Origin: Chitinophagaceae bacterium
GTDB lineage: Bacteria; Bacteroidota; Bacteroidia; Chitinophagales; Chitinophagaceae
Assembly: GCA_025449935.1 (NCBI GenBank)
Contig: JANWIJ010000006.1
Span: forward strand, 54,684 to 118,683
Direction: 5' to 3'
Length of the DNA stretch: 64,000 nucleotides
Position numbers and translations under genes: made by a program. Under the pieces are notes generated by a model that ran no database searches, had not been told where the DNA came from, and saw only the letters and a program-made list of their open reading frames with translations. Of the stretch, positions 26,427 to 35,363 are shown piece by piece (the first letter of the stretch is position 1; every line of letters starts with the position of its first letter).

Positions 26427-27815
26427 TTACTTCTCATATACGAGGTATTCCCAGGCCTGCATCTCGAAACTCTTTTCCGTGGTAAAATCATTCGCGGCGG
26501 CTGAAAAACTGTTTTTAAATAACCCGGATACTTTATCATCAATGATCTCGAAGTGAAGATCCTTCCTGGGAGATAAGTTAAGCACAACAAGGATTTCCCT
26601 TATACCGCTTTTTCTTAAATAGGCAAAAATGTTTTTAGGCTCGGTTGTTTTTATGCGGAATGTCTGTACGGCCGGGTCGCCGCTGCGCAAGGCGGGACTG
26701 TTTGTATGAAGATCCAGGAGGACTTGATAGAAATCATGTAATTCATTCCTGCCAATCCATTTTAGGGGATCTTTTTCAAAAAATTCAAGGCGTTTTCTAT
26801 TAGGGATTTCCTGCCCGGAATAAAGGAGGGGAATTCCGTTCCAGGTTGTATTGAAAACAGCGAGCGCCTTTGCCATATCACCGTACTTTTCATACTCCGT
26901 TCCATTCCAGCTGTTTTCATCATGATTGGTGGTAAACCAGGCCCGCATGGTACTGTCGCCAAGATCATCATACTTTTTCAATACCGTGTAAAGCGAATCC
27001 AGGGGTTGTTTTTCCTGGTAAAAACTTTTGGTCTTATGCATCCAGGTCCAGGTATAACTGGCATCAAATGCTTCGCCATATTCCGGGTTGTCCAACTCAT
27101 CATACTCGCCCAGCCAGAGCAAGGGTTTAACGGCATCAAGTTCCTTCCTCGCCTCCTTCCAGAAATCCAGTTCCACCCAGAAAGCAAGATCGGCCCGGAA
27201 GCCGTCAATATCACATTCAGATATCCAGAAATGCATCGCTTCGATCATGGCTTTGCGCAGGGAAGGATTCTTAAAATCAAGCTCAATAATATCATCCATA
27301 CCGGAAGCAATATGAAAATCATTGGTAACAGAATCCTTCAAATAATAACCAGGATGTTCATTGGTCCACACATGGTCCCAGCCGGTATGGTTGGCAACCC
27401 AGTCAATGATCACCTTAAATCCCATTTCATGAGCTTTTTTCACCAGGCTCTTAAAATCTTCCAGCGTGCCGAATTCAGGATTAATGGATGTGTAGTCCGA
27501 ACAGGCATAATAACTTCCGAGTGAGCCTTTTTTATTTTTTTGCGCAATGGGTGTGACGGGCATGAACCACAGGGTCTTTACACCCATATCCTTCAGCCTG
27601 TCCAGGTGCACTGAAAATGCGTTAAAAGTTCCTTCTGCACTGTACTGGCGGACATTGACTTCATATATATTGGTGTTGTGTGCCCAGGCAGGGGCTTTAA
27701 ATCTCCCGGTCATAGTTGTATCGCTTTTTTTGTTTTTTGTATCCTCTTTTTTCTTCATCAGTTTACAGGAGCCCAGCAGCACCGAAAAAGAAAAAGCAAG
27801 CAAGACATATCGCAT
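26427..27815 (-). CDS. GH13 alpha-amylase-family lipoprotein
   Basis: A 462-residue lipoprotein (lipobox LLGSC, Cys17, then a Lys-rich linker) with a GH13 barrel. The catalytic set is present: nucleophile Asp209 (GFRADLAF), acid/base Glu237 (WLGEYDE) and Asp299 (TNHDENSW), with the conserved VIIDWVANHTG segment at about 135-145. A short C-terminal beta domain follows. It should cut or transfer alpha-1,4-glucans outside the cytoplasm; the exact activity is not readable. No SusC/SusD pair is nearby. A single transcription unit convergent with the HtrA-family gene. Confidence 0.92.
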   Translation of the reverse strand: MRYVLLAFSFSVLLGSCKLMKKKEDTKNKKSDTTMTGRFKAPAWAHNTNIYEVNVRQYSAEGTFNAFSVHLDRLKDMGVKTLWFMPVTPIAQKNKKGSLGSYYACSDYTSINPEFGTLEDFKSLVKKAHEMGFKVIIDWVANHTGWDHVWTNEHPGYYLKDSVTNDFHIASGMDDIIELDFKNPSLRKAMIEAMHFWISECDIDGFRADLAFWVELDFWKEARKELDAVKPLLWLGEYDELDNPEYGEAFDASYTWTWMHKTKSFYQEKQPLDSLYTVLKKYDDLGDSTMRAWFTTNHDENSWNGTEYEKYGDMAKALAVFNTTWNGIPLLYSGQEIPNRKRLEFFEKDPLKWIGRNELHDFYQVLLDLHTNSPALRSGDPAVQTFRIKTTEPKNIFAYLRKSGIREILVVLNLSPRKDLHFEIIDDKVSGLFKNSFSAAANDFTTEKSFEMQAWEYLVYEK

Positions 27816-27918
27816 CAGGTAATCGTTTGACGGAAGGTAAGAAGAAATCTGAGGCCGGAAGCACAGACCACTCTCACCCCTACTCCCTTATCCCCACTCG
27901 CCACTCACTGCACCTCGT

Positions 27919-27926
27919 TATCTTTG
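27919..27926 (+). promoter_or_regulatory. Candidate -7 box (TATCTTTG) of ispH
   Basis: TAnnTTTG match ending 6 bases before the chosen ATG, so the mRNA would be nearly leaderless. No -33 match. It supports the start at 27932 over longer in-frame forms. Confidence 0.45.
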
Positions 27927-27931
27927 CAGGT

Positions 27932-29152
27932 ATGAAGAGTTTTGATGTTCCGATCATCTATCGAAGCCCACTGATCACGTCCCTGAAGAAGAAACGTAAG
28001 GAGATGGATAAAATGAAGAAGGATTTTACTCCTACCCTGCTTGATTTCGGCCCGCTCCAGGTATTCCTGGCCCGTCATTTCGGGTTTTGCTACGGTGTTG
28101 AAAATGCGATAGAGATTGCGTTCCGGACCATAGAAGAAAACCCGGGGAAAAGAATTTTCCTGTTAAGCGAAATGATCCATAATCCCCAGGTAAATGCAGA
28201 CCTGGAGGCACATGGCGTTCTGTTCCTGCAGGATACTTATGGAAAACAACTTATATCCTTTGATGAACTCACGGCGGACGATATTGTACTTATTCCGGCT
28301 TTTGGGACTACCCTTGACATCCAGAAACGATTGACAGAAATCGGCATACAAACGGAAAAGTATAACACCACCTGTCCCTTTGTGGAAAAAGTCTGGAACC
28401 GCAGCGAGGCAATAGCAAAAAATGATTACAGCATCATCATTCATGGCAAGCCAAAACATGAAGAAACAAGGGCGACTTTTTCCCACGCTGCCGTCAATGC
28501 CCCCACTGTCATTGTAAAAGACATCCGGGAAGCCCGGGAACTGGCAAAATATATAAAAGGCGAGAAAAATCCAGCTGATTTTTATGTTGAATTTGAAGGA
28601 CAATTTTCGCCCGGGTTTGACATTACAAGACACCTGCAGCGGATAGGCGTGGTGAATCAAACCACCATGCTGGCCAGTGATACCCAGGCCATCGCGGATT
28701 ACTTAAAACAGGTAATGATGGAGACCCCGCACCCGGATAACACGGAAGAACCTTTTGCAGACACCCGGGATACATTATGCTATGCGACAAATGATAACCA
28801 GACAGCCGTCAGTGCCATGCTGCAAACAGCAGCGGACCTGGCTATTGTGGTGGGTGGGTATAACTCGTCCAATACATCTCACCTGGTGGAATTATGCGAA
28901 GAAAAATTGCAGACTTTCTTTATCAGCAGTGAAGAAAAGATTTTCTCAAAAGAAGAAATACTGCATTACAATTTTCATACAAAGGAGGAACGATCAGCCC
29001 GCGGTTTTCTTCCGCGAAAGGAACCCGTCCGCATTTTACTGACAAGCGGCGCATCCTGCCCGGATGCGTTAGTAGAAGGAGTGATTAAAAAACTGGTCAG
29101 CTTTTTTCCCACCTCGAAATCATGGCAACAATTGCAGGCTGAATTCCGGTAA
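27932..29152 (+). CDS. ispH: 4-hydroxy-3-methylbut-2-enyl diphosphate reductase (IspH)
   Basis: Last enzyme of the MEP pathway, a 4Fe-4S reductase producing IPP and DMAPP. Three cluster Cys are in place: Cys53 (HFGFCYGVENA), Cys148 (NTTCPFVEKVW) and Cys376 (SGASCPDALVEGV). At 406 residues it is longer than the E. coli-type enzyme; the extra length is an N-terminal segment of about 40 residues and insertions in the middle, as in the long form of Bacteroidota and cyanobacteria. An open frame extends upstream to 27716 but lacks family similarity, and a -7 box lies just before 27932. Confidence 0.94.
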   Translation: MKSFDVPIIYRSPLITSLKKKRKEMDKMKKDFTPTLLDFGPLQVFLARHFGFCYGVENAIEIAFRTIEENPGKRIFLLSEMIHNPQVNADLEAHGVLFLQDTYGKQLISFDELTADDIVLIPAFGTTLDIQKRLTEIGIQTEKYNTTCPFVEKVWNRSEAIAKNDYSIIIHGKPKHEETRATFSHAAVNAPTVIVKDIREARELAKYIKGEKNPADFYVEFEGQFSPGFDITRHLQRIGVVNQTTMLASDTQAIADYLKQVMMETPHPDNTEEPFADTRDTLCYATNDNQTAVSAMLQTAADLAIVVGGYNSSNTSHLVELCEEKLQTFFISSEEKIFSKEEILHYNFHTKEERSARGFLPRKEPVRILLTSGASCPDALVEGVIKKLVSFFPTSKSWQQLQAEFR

Positions 29153-29187
29153 TCAATTCCCGCTACCATTGACCCCGCTGTGAATTA

Positions 29188-30843
29188 CTACTTGTACAAC
29201 AGGTCGTAATACTCGTGGGCCATCCGGTTACTGTCAAACTGGAAACGTACATCCTGCATACCATTTTTCATGATTTGTCTCCAGGTACTGTAGTTGTCAT
29301 AATATAATGGCAGGATTTCTTTTCCCAGGATTTCATATAATTTGTTCAAATCATATAAATCCTGTTCATGAGTTGCCATAGCAGCATAATCAACTTTGGG
29401 TACCACGAATCCATTGTGCCCATGGTTAATAAATTCCGGGATCCAGCCATCGTCTGTAGAGAAATTTATGGCGCCATTCATCGCAGCTGTCATGCCGCTT
29501 GTTCCTGATGCTTCGCGGGGAACCCTCGGGTTGTTCAACCAGCAATCAGCCGCCTGTTTCATTCTCTTGGATAAACCCAGTTCATACCCGATCAGTACCG
29601 AGACATTTTTATACTGTTTGCTCAAATGTACAAGCTGATTGAATTCGCTGATAGCCGGGTGATCTACGGGGTAAGGTTTACCGGCCCAGATGATCTGTAC
29701 GGGGTATTTTGTATCGCTTACCAGTTTTTCAAAACTTTCCTCATCGGTAGTAATTAATCCGGCTCTTTTGTAACCGGCAAACCGTCTTGCCCATACAATC
29801 GTAAACACCTCCGGGTTGAATATCTTCCCGGTTTGATCGGCAACGATCTCAAAAGCCCTTTTCTTGAGGTATTTTTTCCGGTCATCAATTCCATAATCGT
29901 CCCCGGCTTCCATAAAGCGGTATAATTGTTTATCGGCCCAATATTTCCAGTTCTGTGCATTGGTAATGGAAATGATCGGGCAGATATTGTCATATTTCTC
30001 CCACATGGCCCTGGATACCTTTCCATGTAATTGTGAAACGCCGTTGGCCAGCCTGGCAAAACGTAATGCCGCCAATGAATGATTGAACTGATCGCTTTGC
30101 ATACCCGTGAGCGTTTTCACCTCGTCTACCGTGAGCCCGCAGAAATAACTCATCTTATGACATAAATAAATATCATGCTTTTCATTCCCGGCTTCTTCCG
30201 GTGTATGCGTGGTAAAAACCAGCCTTTTTCTTACTTCTTCAATATTATTTTTATACTTATTATATAAATAGAAAGCAGCCGACAATCCATGAGCTTCATT
30301 CAGGTGATAGAGCTCCGGGTTAAAGCCAAGCACATCCATCAGTTTGGCGCCGCCGACACCCAGCAGGATAAACTGCGCCACTTTGGTCGCCACGTTTGCG
30401 TCATAGAGCCGGTGTGTGATCGTCTGCGAAACATAATCGTTCTCGGGAACATCTGTCGACAATAAGAATAACGGGGCAGTCTTAAACGTTTCAGGATTCA
30501 GGTAAAAAACTTTTACCCATACCGGGTGTTCATGAACCGTGATCTGGAACTTAATTCCGGTATCCTCCAAAAAACTGAACTGCTTCTCATTCCAGGCAAC
30601 ATCCAGCGTCTGGTCCTGGTTACGTTCCTGGTCATAATACCCGTACTTCCACAAAATTCCAACTCCAATCAGATTTTGTTTTAACTCGTAGGCGCTTCGT
30701 AAATGTGAACCGGCCAGGAAACCAAGGCCCCCGCTATAGATTTTGAGTGGCTGGTGGGTAGCAAATTCCATAGAGAAGTACGCGATCTTCTTAGCATAAC
30801 GTTCTTCAATAGGATACGGAACAGAAAAAGATGAAAAATTCAT
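29188..30843 (-). CDS. GT35 alpha-glucan phosphorylase-like protein lacking the PLP lysine
   Basis: A 551-residue member of the short glycogen/alpha-glucan phosphorylase family. It begins directly at the catalytic fold (AYFSMEFATHQPLKIYSGGLG, without the N-terminal DUF3417 region) and keeps HLNEAHG, TTHTPEEAGNEKHD and WARRFAGYKRAGL, the phosphate-side Arg/Lys motif. In the PLP motif, normally EASGTSGMK, it reads PREASGTSGMTAAMNG: Thr452 (ACA) stands where the Schiff-base lysine belongs. Without PLP, normal phosphorolysis is doubtful; a glycosyltransferase or binding role is possible. A single gene, convergent with ispH. Confidence 0.85.
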   Translation of the reverse strand: MNFSSFSVPYPIEERYAKKIAYFSMEFATHQPLKIYSGGLGFLAGSHLRSAYELKQNLIGVGILWKYGYYDQERNQDQTLDVAWNEKQFSFLEDTGIKFQITVHEHPVWVKVFYLNPETFKTAPLFLLSTDVPENDYVSQTITHRLYDANVATKVAQFILLGVGGAKLMDVLGFNPELYHLNEAHGLSAAFYLYNKYKNNIEEVRKRLVFTTHTPEEAGNEKHDIYLCHKMSYFCGLTVDEVKTLTGMQSDQFNHSLAALRFARLANGVSQLHGKVSRAMWEKYDNICPIISITNAQNWKYWADKQLYRFMEAGDDYGIDDRKKYLKKRAFEIVADQTGKIFNPEVFTIVWARRFAGYKRAGLITTDEESFEKLVSDTKYPVQIIWAGKPYPVDHPAISEFNQLVHLSKQYKNVSVLIGYELGLSKRMKQAADCWLNNPRVPREASGTSGMTAAMNGAINFSTDDGWIPEFINHGHNGFVVPKVDYAAMATHEQDLYDLNKLYEILGKEILPLYYDNYSTWRQIMKNGMQDVRFQFDSNRMAHEYYDLLYK

Positions 30844-30969
30844 GATGTGTTTATTTTACACGAAGCTGCAATATAGTCGGAAATCCTGAAAAGAAGGGGG
30901 GCTCCAGATAAAGAAGATGCTGTTATTCACAGGCTGTTGAAAAAATACTATGCTAGAGAAACAGGGCCT

Positions 30970-31950
30970 TTATTTATTTGCGGACTTCCGGGCAGGTTTT
31001 ACATTTTTTTTCCTCGCCAAACTTCCATCCAGTGTACATGTTAATCCGCGGCGGGAACCGCAGCCTTCTATTTCTTTCAGGGAGACAGCAGAAGATGAAA
31101 AAATAAATTGCAATACACATGGATCCCCGTCCTCCCGGTATTCTGCAAGATTTGGCTTCCGGAAAAGGGCCTCCCCCTTCAGCTCCCCGGTACATTCTCC
31201 TTTATTTTTTTCAATATGAATAAAGAATGTTAACCGGTCGCTTTTGCGGCCGTCCCGGATAGAAACAAGGTTCATCTTTCCATTGCTGTAATCAGCGGAA
31301 TATTTATGCTTTGCCGGCAGGGTATCGATAGGGTTGATCAGTTCCGTAACTTTTTCATCCAGCGCATCTGTCATAATAAGCAGGAAGCTCCTGCTGTCCC
31401 CGTTTAATACGTATACATCTTTCCCTTCACTCACCGTCCCGTCGGGATTCTTGCGTGTAATTGTTTTGTTGATGGTATATTTCCTGTCCATGGAAAAAGA
31501 CTGTGCCGTGGAAACTGCCAGGTCGGGTTGAAGGACCGTCATGAGTGCCATGAACTTTTCGCTTTTGTCAAATGCCAGGATCAAAAAATTCTTCTTGTTG
31601 GTGTTGACGGTTCTCGCAAACAGGTAGGTTTCACCTCCCGGCACCACTACCTTCCCATCCGCGTAAATCTTCGGGTTTGTATTCTTTCCGAAAAGTTTTT
31701 TAATGACAGAATCCGGGATAAATCTTGCAAAATTATTATAGCTGATCAGCAATGAATCTTTTTCTTTTTTCCGCAGCAACGTATCATTTACCTGGTAGGG
31801 AAGTGTTGCCGGCGGGAAGAATGCAATAAGATCCGATACTTCCACCAGTTCATCACCGGAAAGAGAAACTTTTTTCTTTTTACCGCAGCCGGCTGCCAGC
31901 GCAACCACCAGCAGCATCCATCCTGCTTTCCGGAAAATCTTCATATGCAT
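30970..31950 (-). CDS. Lipoprotein of unknown function with a C-terminal Cys pair region
   Basis: A 326-residue lipoprotein (lipobox ALAAGC, Cys22, followed by Lys residues). The mature part has two sections: a mainly beta N-terminal region (about 35-230) without recognisable motif, and a compact C-terminal region with four Cys (GECTGELKGEA, DPCVLQFIF, EGCGSRRGLTC) followed by a basic tail. The Cys pattern suggests disulfides or metal in an exported domain. I do not recognise the family. Its upstream region is shared with the divergent DtxR-type regulator. Confidence 0.75.
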   Translation of the reverse strand: MHMKIFRKAGWMLLVVALAAGCGKKKKVSLSGDELVEVSDLIAFFPPATLPYQVNDTLLRKKEKDSLLISYNNFARFIPDSVIKKLFGKNTNPKIYADGKVVVPGGETYLFARTVNTNKKNFLILAFDKSEKFMALMTVLQPDLAVSTAQSFSMDRKYTINKTITRKNPDGTVSEGKDVYVLNGDSRSFLLIMTDALDEKVTELINPIDTLPAKHKYSADYSNGKMNLVSIRDGRKSDRLTFFIHIEKNKGECTGELKGEALFRKPNLAEYREDGDPCVLQFIFSSSAVSLKEIEGCGSRRGLTCTLDGSLARKKNVKPARKSANK

Positions 31951-31999
31951 AATTGATGGACCGAAAGTAGCGATTTCGGAAATATGGTCAATATTCCTG

Positions 32000-32030
32000 T
32001 TTGCCGGTACGCTGAAATTATTTAGTTTTG
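32000..32030 (+). promoter_or_regulatory. Promoter of the DtxR-type regulator
   Basis: TTTG (32000-32003), 19 bases, TAGTTTTG (32023-32030): a full Bacteroidota promoter. Start near 32036, leader about 14 bases. Confidence 0.8.
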
Positions 32031-32047
32031 TCTAAAAATATTTTTAG
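32021..32047 (+). promoter_or_regulatory. Candidate operator of the DtxR/MntR-type regulator
   Basis: A perfect 16-bp palindrome CTAAAAATATTTTTAG (32032-32047) lies between the -7 box and the ATG, on the predicted start of transcription. A further half-site TTTAG at 32021-32025 pairs with CTAAA at 32032-32036, so three alternating half-sites are present. Binding by the regulator would block its own promoter and that of the overlapping transporter gene. Confidence 0.7.
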
Positions 32048-32049
32048 CC

Positions 32050-32715
32050 ATGCTGAATTATTCGACCAGCGAAGAAAATCACATCAAAGCGATCTTTCAC
32101 CTGCAAAAGCAGGATGGAACAGTTACTACGAATGAACTGGCGAATGAATTAAATACCAAACCGGCTTCCATTACTGATATGATGAAGAAGCTGAAAGCCA
32201 AAAAACTGGTGAATTACCAACCCTACCAGGGCTTCCGGCTGACAAACGACGGGAATAAGGTAGCCCTTGGCATTATCCGCCGTCACCGCCTGTGGGAGTA
32301 TTTCCTGGCGGAAAAATTAAAATTTAGCTGGGATGAAGTTCACGAAGTGGCGGAAGACCTGGAGCATGTCAGCAACAAAAAACTCGTTGATAAATTAGAT
32401 GAATACCTTGGTTTTCCCCGGGTGGACCCGCACGGGGATCCCATTCCTGATGCCAACGGGAAAATAGAAACCACCAAAAAGATCTGCCTGACGGACCTCC
32501 CGGTAAATACACCCGCCACCGTGAGCAGTGTGAGTGACCAGTCGAGCGAGATACTTGAATTGCTGGAACATAAAAAGATTTCGATCGGGACAAAACTGGA
32601 AATCAGGAAGAAATTTGAGTTTGATCATTCCATGGAAATAAAAATCCGCCAGCAGGCAGCCTTCAACATCAGCGGGCAGCTCGCAAAAAACATTTTTGTG
32701 AAATATGGATCATAA
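32050..32715 (+). CDS. DtxR/MntR-family metal-dependent transcriptional regulator
   Basis: A 221-residue regulator: winged helix (about 5-65, recognition helix in KPASITDMMKKLKAKKLV), metal-binding and dimerisation domain (about 70-140, with RRHRLWEYFL and HEVAEDLEHVS) and a C-terminal FeoA/SH3-like domain (about 150-215). It is probably a Mn- or Fe-dependent repressor. Its stop overlaps the Nramp transporter start by 11 bases, and a palindrome sits on its promoter, so metal-dependent control of itself and the transporter is likely. Confidence 0.92.
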   Translation: MLNYSTSEENHIKAIFHLQKQDGTVTTNELANELNTKPASITDMMKKLKAKKLVNYQPYQGFRLTNDGNKVALGIIRRHRLWEYFLAEKLKFSWDEVHEVAEDLEHVSNKKLVDKLDEYLGFPRVDPHGDPIPDANGKIETTKKICLTDLPVNTPATVSSVSDQSSEILELLEHKKISIGTKLEIRKKFEFDHSMEIKIRQQAAFNISGQLAKNIFVKYGS

Positions 32716-34591
32716 TAAATATAACTATGCTTCTTTAAGCGAGGTGCACCAGAGTGTTGACACCACCAGCAGTAAGCGGAAAGGATGGAGAAGGATCCTC
32801 TCCTTTTTCGGACCTGCGTATCTTGTCAGTGTCGGGTATATGGATCCGGGGAACTGGGCAACCGATCTCGCCGGGGGCAGCCAGTTTGGGTATAAACTGA
32901 TCTGGGTACTTTTAATGAGTAACCTGATGGCCCTGTTATTGCAAAGCCTGTCGGCGAGGCTGGGTATTGTGCGCGGAAGAGACCTTGCCCAGGCAAACCG
33001 GGAAACATATCCACGCTATATCAATTATGCCCTCTATGGCCTGGCTGAAATTGCGATTGCCGCTACTGATCTCGCCGAAATATTAGGTATGGCCATCGGT
33101 ATCCAGTTGCTGACCGGGTTGCCCCTTATCTGGGGTGTTTCAATTACCGTACTCGACACCTTTCTCTTCCTGCTCCTGCAACGGCTGGGCATGCGAAAAA
33201 TGGAAGCTTTTATTATTGCACTGGTAGCGGTTATCGGTTTATCATTCCTGATTGAGATTATCCTGGCCAAACCAGACCTGGGCGAAGTAGTGAAAGGGTT
33301 TGTGCCGCGTGCAATGGATAATACGGCTCTGTATATCGCTATCGGGATTATCGGGGCTACTGTAATGCCGCATAACCTTTATCTCCACTCAGCCTTAGTT
33401 CAAACCAGGAAAATAAAACGGGATGATGCGGGGATAAAAAAAGCATTGAAACTTAATTTTATTGACAGTGCCATCGCTTTGAATCTTGCTTTCTTTGTTA
33501 ATGCTGCCATTTTGATTCTGGCGGCCACTGTTTTTTTTAAAACCGGGAGAACCGATGTAGCTGAAATAAAACAGGCACATGAGTTACTGGCACCGATGCT
33601 GGGAACACAGCTGGCCCCGATCCTTTTTGCCGTGGCCTTAATCGCCTCGGGACAAAGTTCCACCATTACCGGAACATTGGCTGGCCAGATAGTGATGGAG
33701 GGCTATCTCAAACTCCGGATCGCCCCATGGATCCGCCGGCTGCTGACCCGGTTGATCGCTATCATACCCGCTGTGATTGTGATCCTGATCAATGGAGAAG
33801 AAAATATTGACAGTCTGTTAATATTAAGCCAGGTAATCCTGAGCCTTCAACTCGGTTTTGCTATTATTCCGTTGATACATTTCACCAGCGACAAGAAAAC
33901 AATGGGTAAATTTGTTATCAAACCCTTTGTTATTTTCCTGGCATCGCTGATCGCCGCTGTCCTTGTTTATCTTAATATCAGCATGGTGTTTGGCCAGGCC
34001 AGTTCATTTTTTGCTTCACCGGGGAATATGATATGGAAGGTTGTAATAATACTTGCGGGGCTTTTTTATGTTGGCCTGCTGGTGGTGGCAATCGTTTACC
34101 CGATGAAACGTAAGAAAGCAGAACCTCCGCCGGTACAGCTGCACCCGGAAGCTGCGGAACTGAAGCAAATAACCGTGCCTCTTTATGAAAGGATCGCTAT
34201 CGCATTGGACTTTAGTAAAAATGACCTGAAACTGATCAACCACGCCATCGGCCAGGGAAATGCGAATTCTTCCTATATACTCATTCACGTGGTAGAAAGT
34301 GCCGCCACCCGGCTCATGGGAAAGGAAACCAATGACCTGGAAACCCGGAAGGACCAGGAACATATCAATACCTATGTACAACAACTGGCTGATAAAAACA
34401 TTCCCGCAATTGGCCTGCTTGGTTTTGATGACAGGGCAAAAGAAATTGTAAGGCTGGTAAAAGAGAATAATGCGGACATGCTCGTGATCGGCGCACACGG
34501 ACACAGTGGTATAAAAGATTTGCTGTACGGGCAAACAATTGGGAGCGTAAGGCATGAACTGAAGATCCCCGTGCTGGTGGTTAATGTGTAG
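32705..34591 (+). CDS. mntH: Nramp-family divalent metal transporter fused to a universal stress protein domain
   Basis: A 628-residue fusion. Residues about 30-470 form an Nramp transporter with around eleven helices, keeping the metal-site motifs DPGN (47-50) in helix 1 and GATVMPHNLYLHS (217-229) in helix 6. Residues about 490-628 are a UspA-like cytosolic domain with the nucleotide motif GAHGHSGIKDLLYGQTIGS. The likely substrate is Mn2+, by family and by the MntR-like regulator that overlaps it. The fused domain could sense ATP or stress, but this is inference. Its end overlaps the convergent Crp-like gene by 11 bases. Confidence 0.94.
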   Translation: MDHNKYNYASLSEVHQSVDTTSSKRKGWRRILSFFGPAYLVSVGYMDPGNWATDLAGGSQFGYKLIWVLLMSNLMALLLQSLSARLGIVRGRDLAQANRETYPRYINYALYGLAEIAIAATDLAEILGMAIGIQLLTGLPLIWGVSITVLDTFLFLLLQRLGMRKMEAFIIALVAVIGLSFLIEIILAKPDLGEVVKGFVPRAMDNTALYIAIGIIGATVMPHNLYLHSALVQTRKIKRDDAGIKKALKLNFIDSAIALNLAFFVNAAILILAATVFFKTGRTDVAEIKQAHELLAPMLGTQLAPILFAVALIASGQSSTITGTLAGQIVMEGYLKLRIAPWIRRLLTRLIAIIPAVIVILINGEENIDSLLILSQVILSLQLGFAIIPLIHFTSDKKTMGKFVIKPFVIFLASLIAAVLVYLNISMVFGQASSFFASPGNMIWKVVIILAGLFYVGLLVVAIVYPMKRKKAEPPPVQLHPEAAELKQITVPLYERIAIALDFSKNDLKLINHAIGQGNANSSYILIHVVESAATRLMGKETNDLETRKDQEHINTYVQQLADKNIPAIGLLGFDDRAKEIVRLVKENNADMLVIGAHGHSGIKDLLYGQTIGSVRHELKIPVLVVNV

Positions 34592-35186
34592 CGCTGCTTT
34601 TGCTGTGGGGCCGAAGCAAATGCTTGAACCGGCTGAAGGTTTCTGGTTTGATATTAAGGTAAGAAGCTAAAAATTTTTGTGGTACCCGTTGCATCAGCTC
34701 CGGGTTTTTGGTAACGAAATTCAGAAACCTTTCCCGGGGTGTCATTTTTACCAGCTGCATTTGCCACCTGTCTTTTATAACCATTGCATAGGTAATCAGT
34801 AAACGGGCCAGGTGTTCCATCCGGTGCGAAGAGGAATATACTTTTTCGAGATCATCATGCGTAATGGAAACAACGGTACTGGGTTCTATGGTTTCAACAA
34901 AATATTCGGAGGGTTGGCGGCTATGAAAAGATTCCTGGCTGACTATTAAATGGCCTTCCATGGAAATCTGCGTGTTGATCTCATGATTTCCTTTGCGGTA
35001 ATATTTTCGGATAAGACCCTTTGCGATATAATTAAAATTGTTCTCCACCTCACCTTCCTTCGTCAATACTTCTTTCTTCCCATACCGCCTTACCTTACAA
35101 ACAGGCAGTAAATGCAGGTTAAATTCACTTTCGGTGAGGTCGGCGAACTTGTTAAGATATTCCCTGAATGAGGCTAACGCTTCCAT
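34581..35186 (-). CDS. Crp/Fnr-family regulator
   Basis: A 201-residue protein with a cyclic-nucleotide-binding-like beta roll (about 15-120, YGKKEVLTKEGEVENNFNYIAKGLIRKYY) and a C-terminal helix-turn-helix (about 165-195, VPQKFLASYLNIKPETFSRFKHLL). The cAMP phosphate-binding Arg/Ser motif is not evident, as is common in this Bacteroidota branch, so the ligand is unknown. No Cys cluster of the FNR type is present. It is convergent with the Nramp gene (11-base overlap) and divergent from icd. Confidence 0.87.
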   Translation of the reverse strand: MEALASFREYLNKFADLTESEFNLHLLPVCKVRRYGKKEVLTKEGEVENNFNYIAKGLIRKYYRKGNHEINTQISMEGHLIVSQESFHSRQPSEYFVETIEPSTVVSITHDDLEKVYSSSHRMEHLARLLITYAMVIKDRWQMQLVKMTPRERFLNFVTKNPELMQRVPQKFLASYLNIKPETFSRFKHLLRPHSKSSATH

Positions 35187-35309
35187 ACCCTTAATCTTAA
35201 GTTACAGCTTTTTATATTGATTCGGGTCAATTGTGCAAAAAGTCTCGTTGTAAACCGCTGATTACCTGTAAATTTTTCAGCTCCAGCCCGCAGTTTCCGA
35301 TAATGATTG

Positions 35310-35317
35310 TAGATTTG
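35310..35317 (+). promoter_or_regulatory. Candidate -7 box (TAGATTTG) of icd
   Basis: TAnnTTTG match 47 bases before the icd ATG; no -33 element at proper spacing. Confidence 0.4.
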
Positions 35318-35363
35318 CCACCCTGTTAATCAGGCTTCTATAAAACTTAAAAAACTGTTTTTT

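Noticed and set aside
26922..27524. 200-codon plus-strand frame within the amylase gene
   Set aside because: It is a codon-bias shadow of a gene with all catalytic residues; no start context or recognisable domain.
27716..27931. N-terminal extension of ispH by 72 codons
   Set aside because: The stretch is Lys/Ser-rich, overlaps the upstream region and start of the divergent amylase gene, has no family similarity, and a -7 box sits just before the shorter start.
34016..34555. 179-codon minus-strand frame inside the Nramp-USP gene
   Set aside because: Antisense to conserved transporter and USP motifs; no similarity to any protein type.
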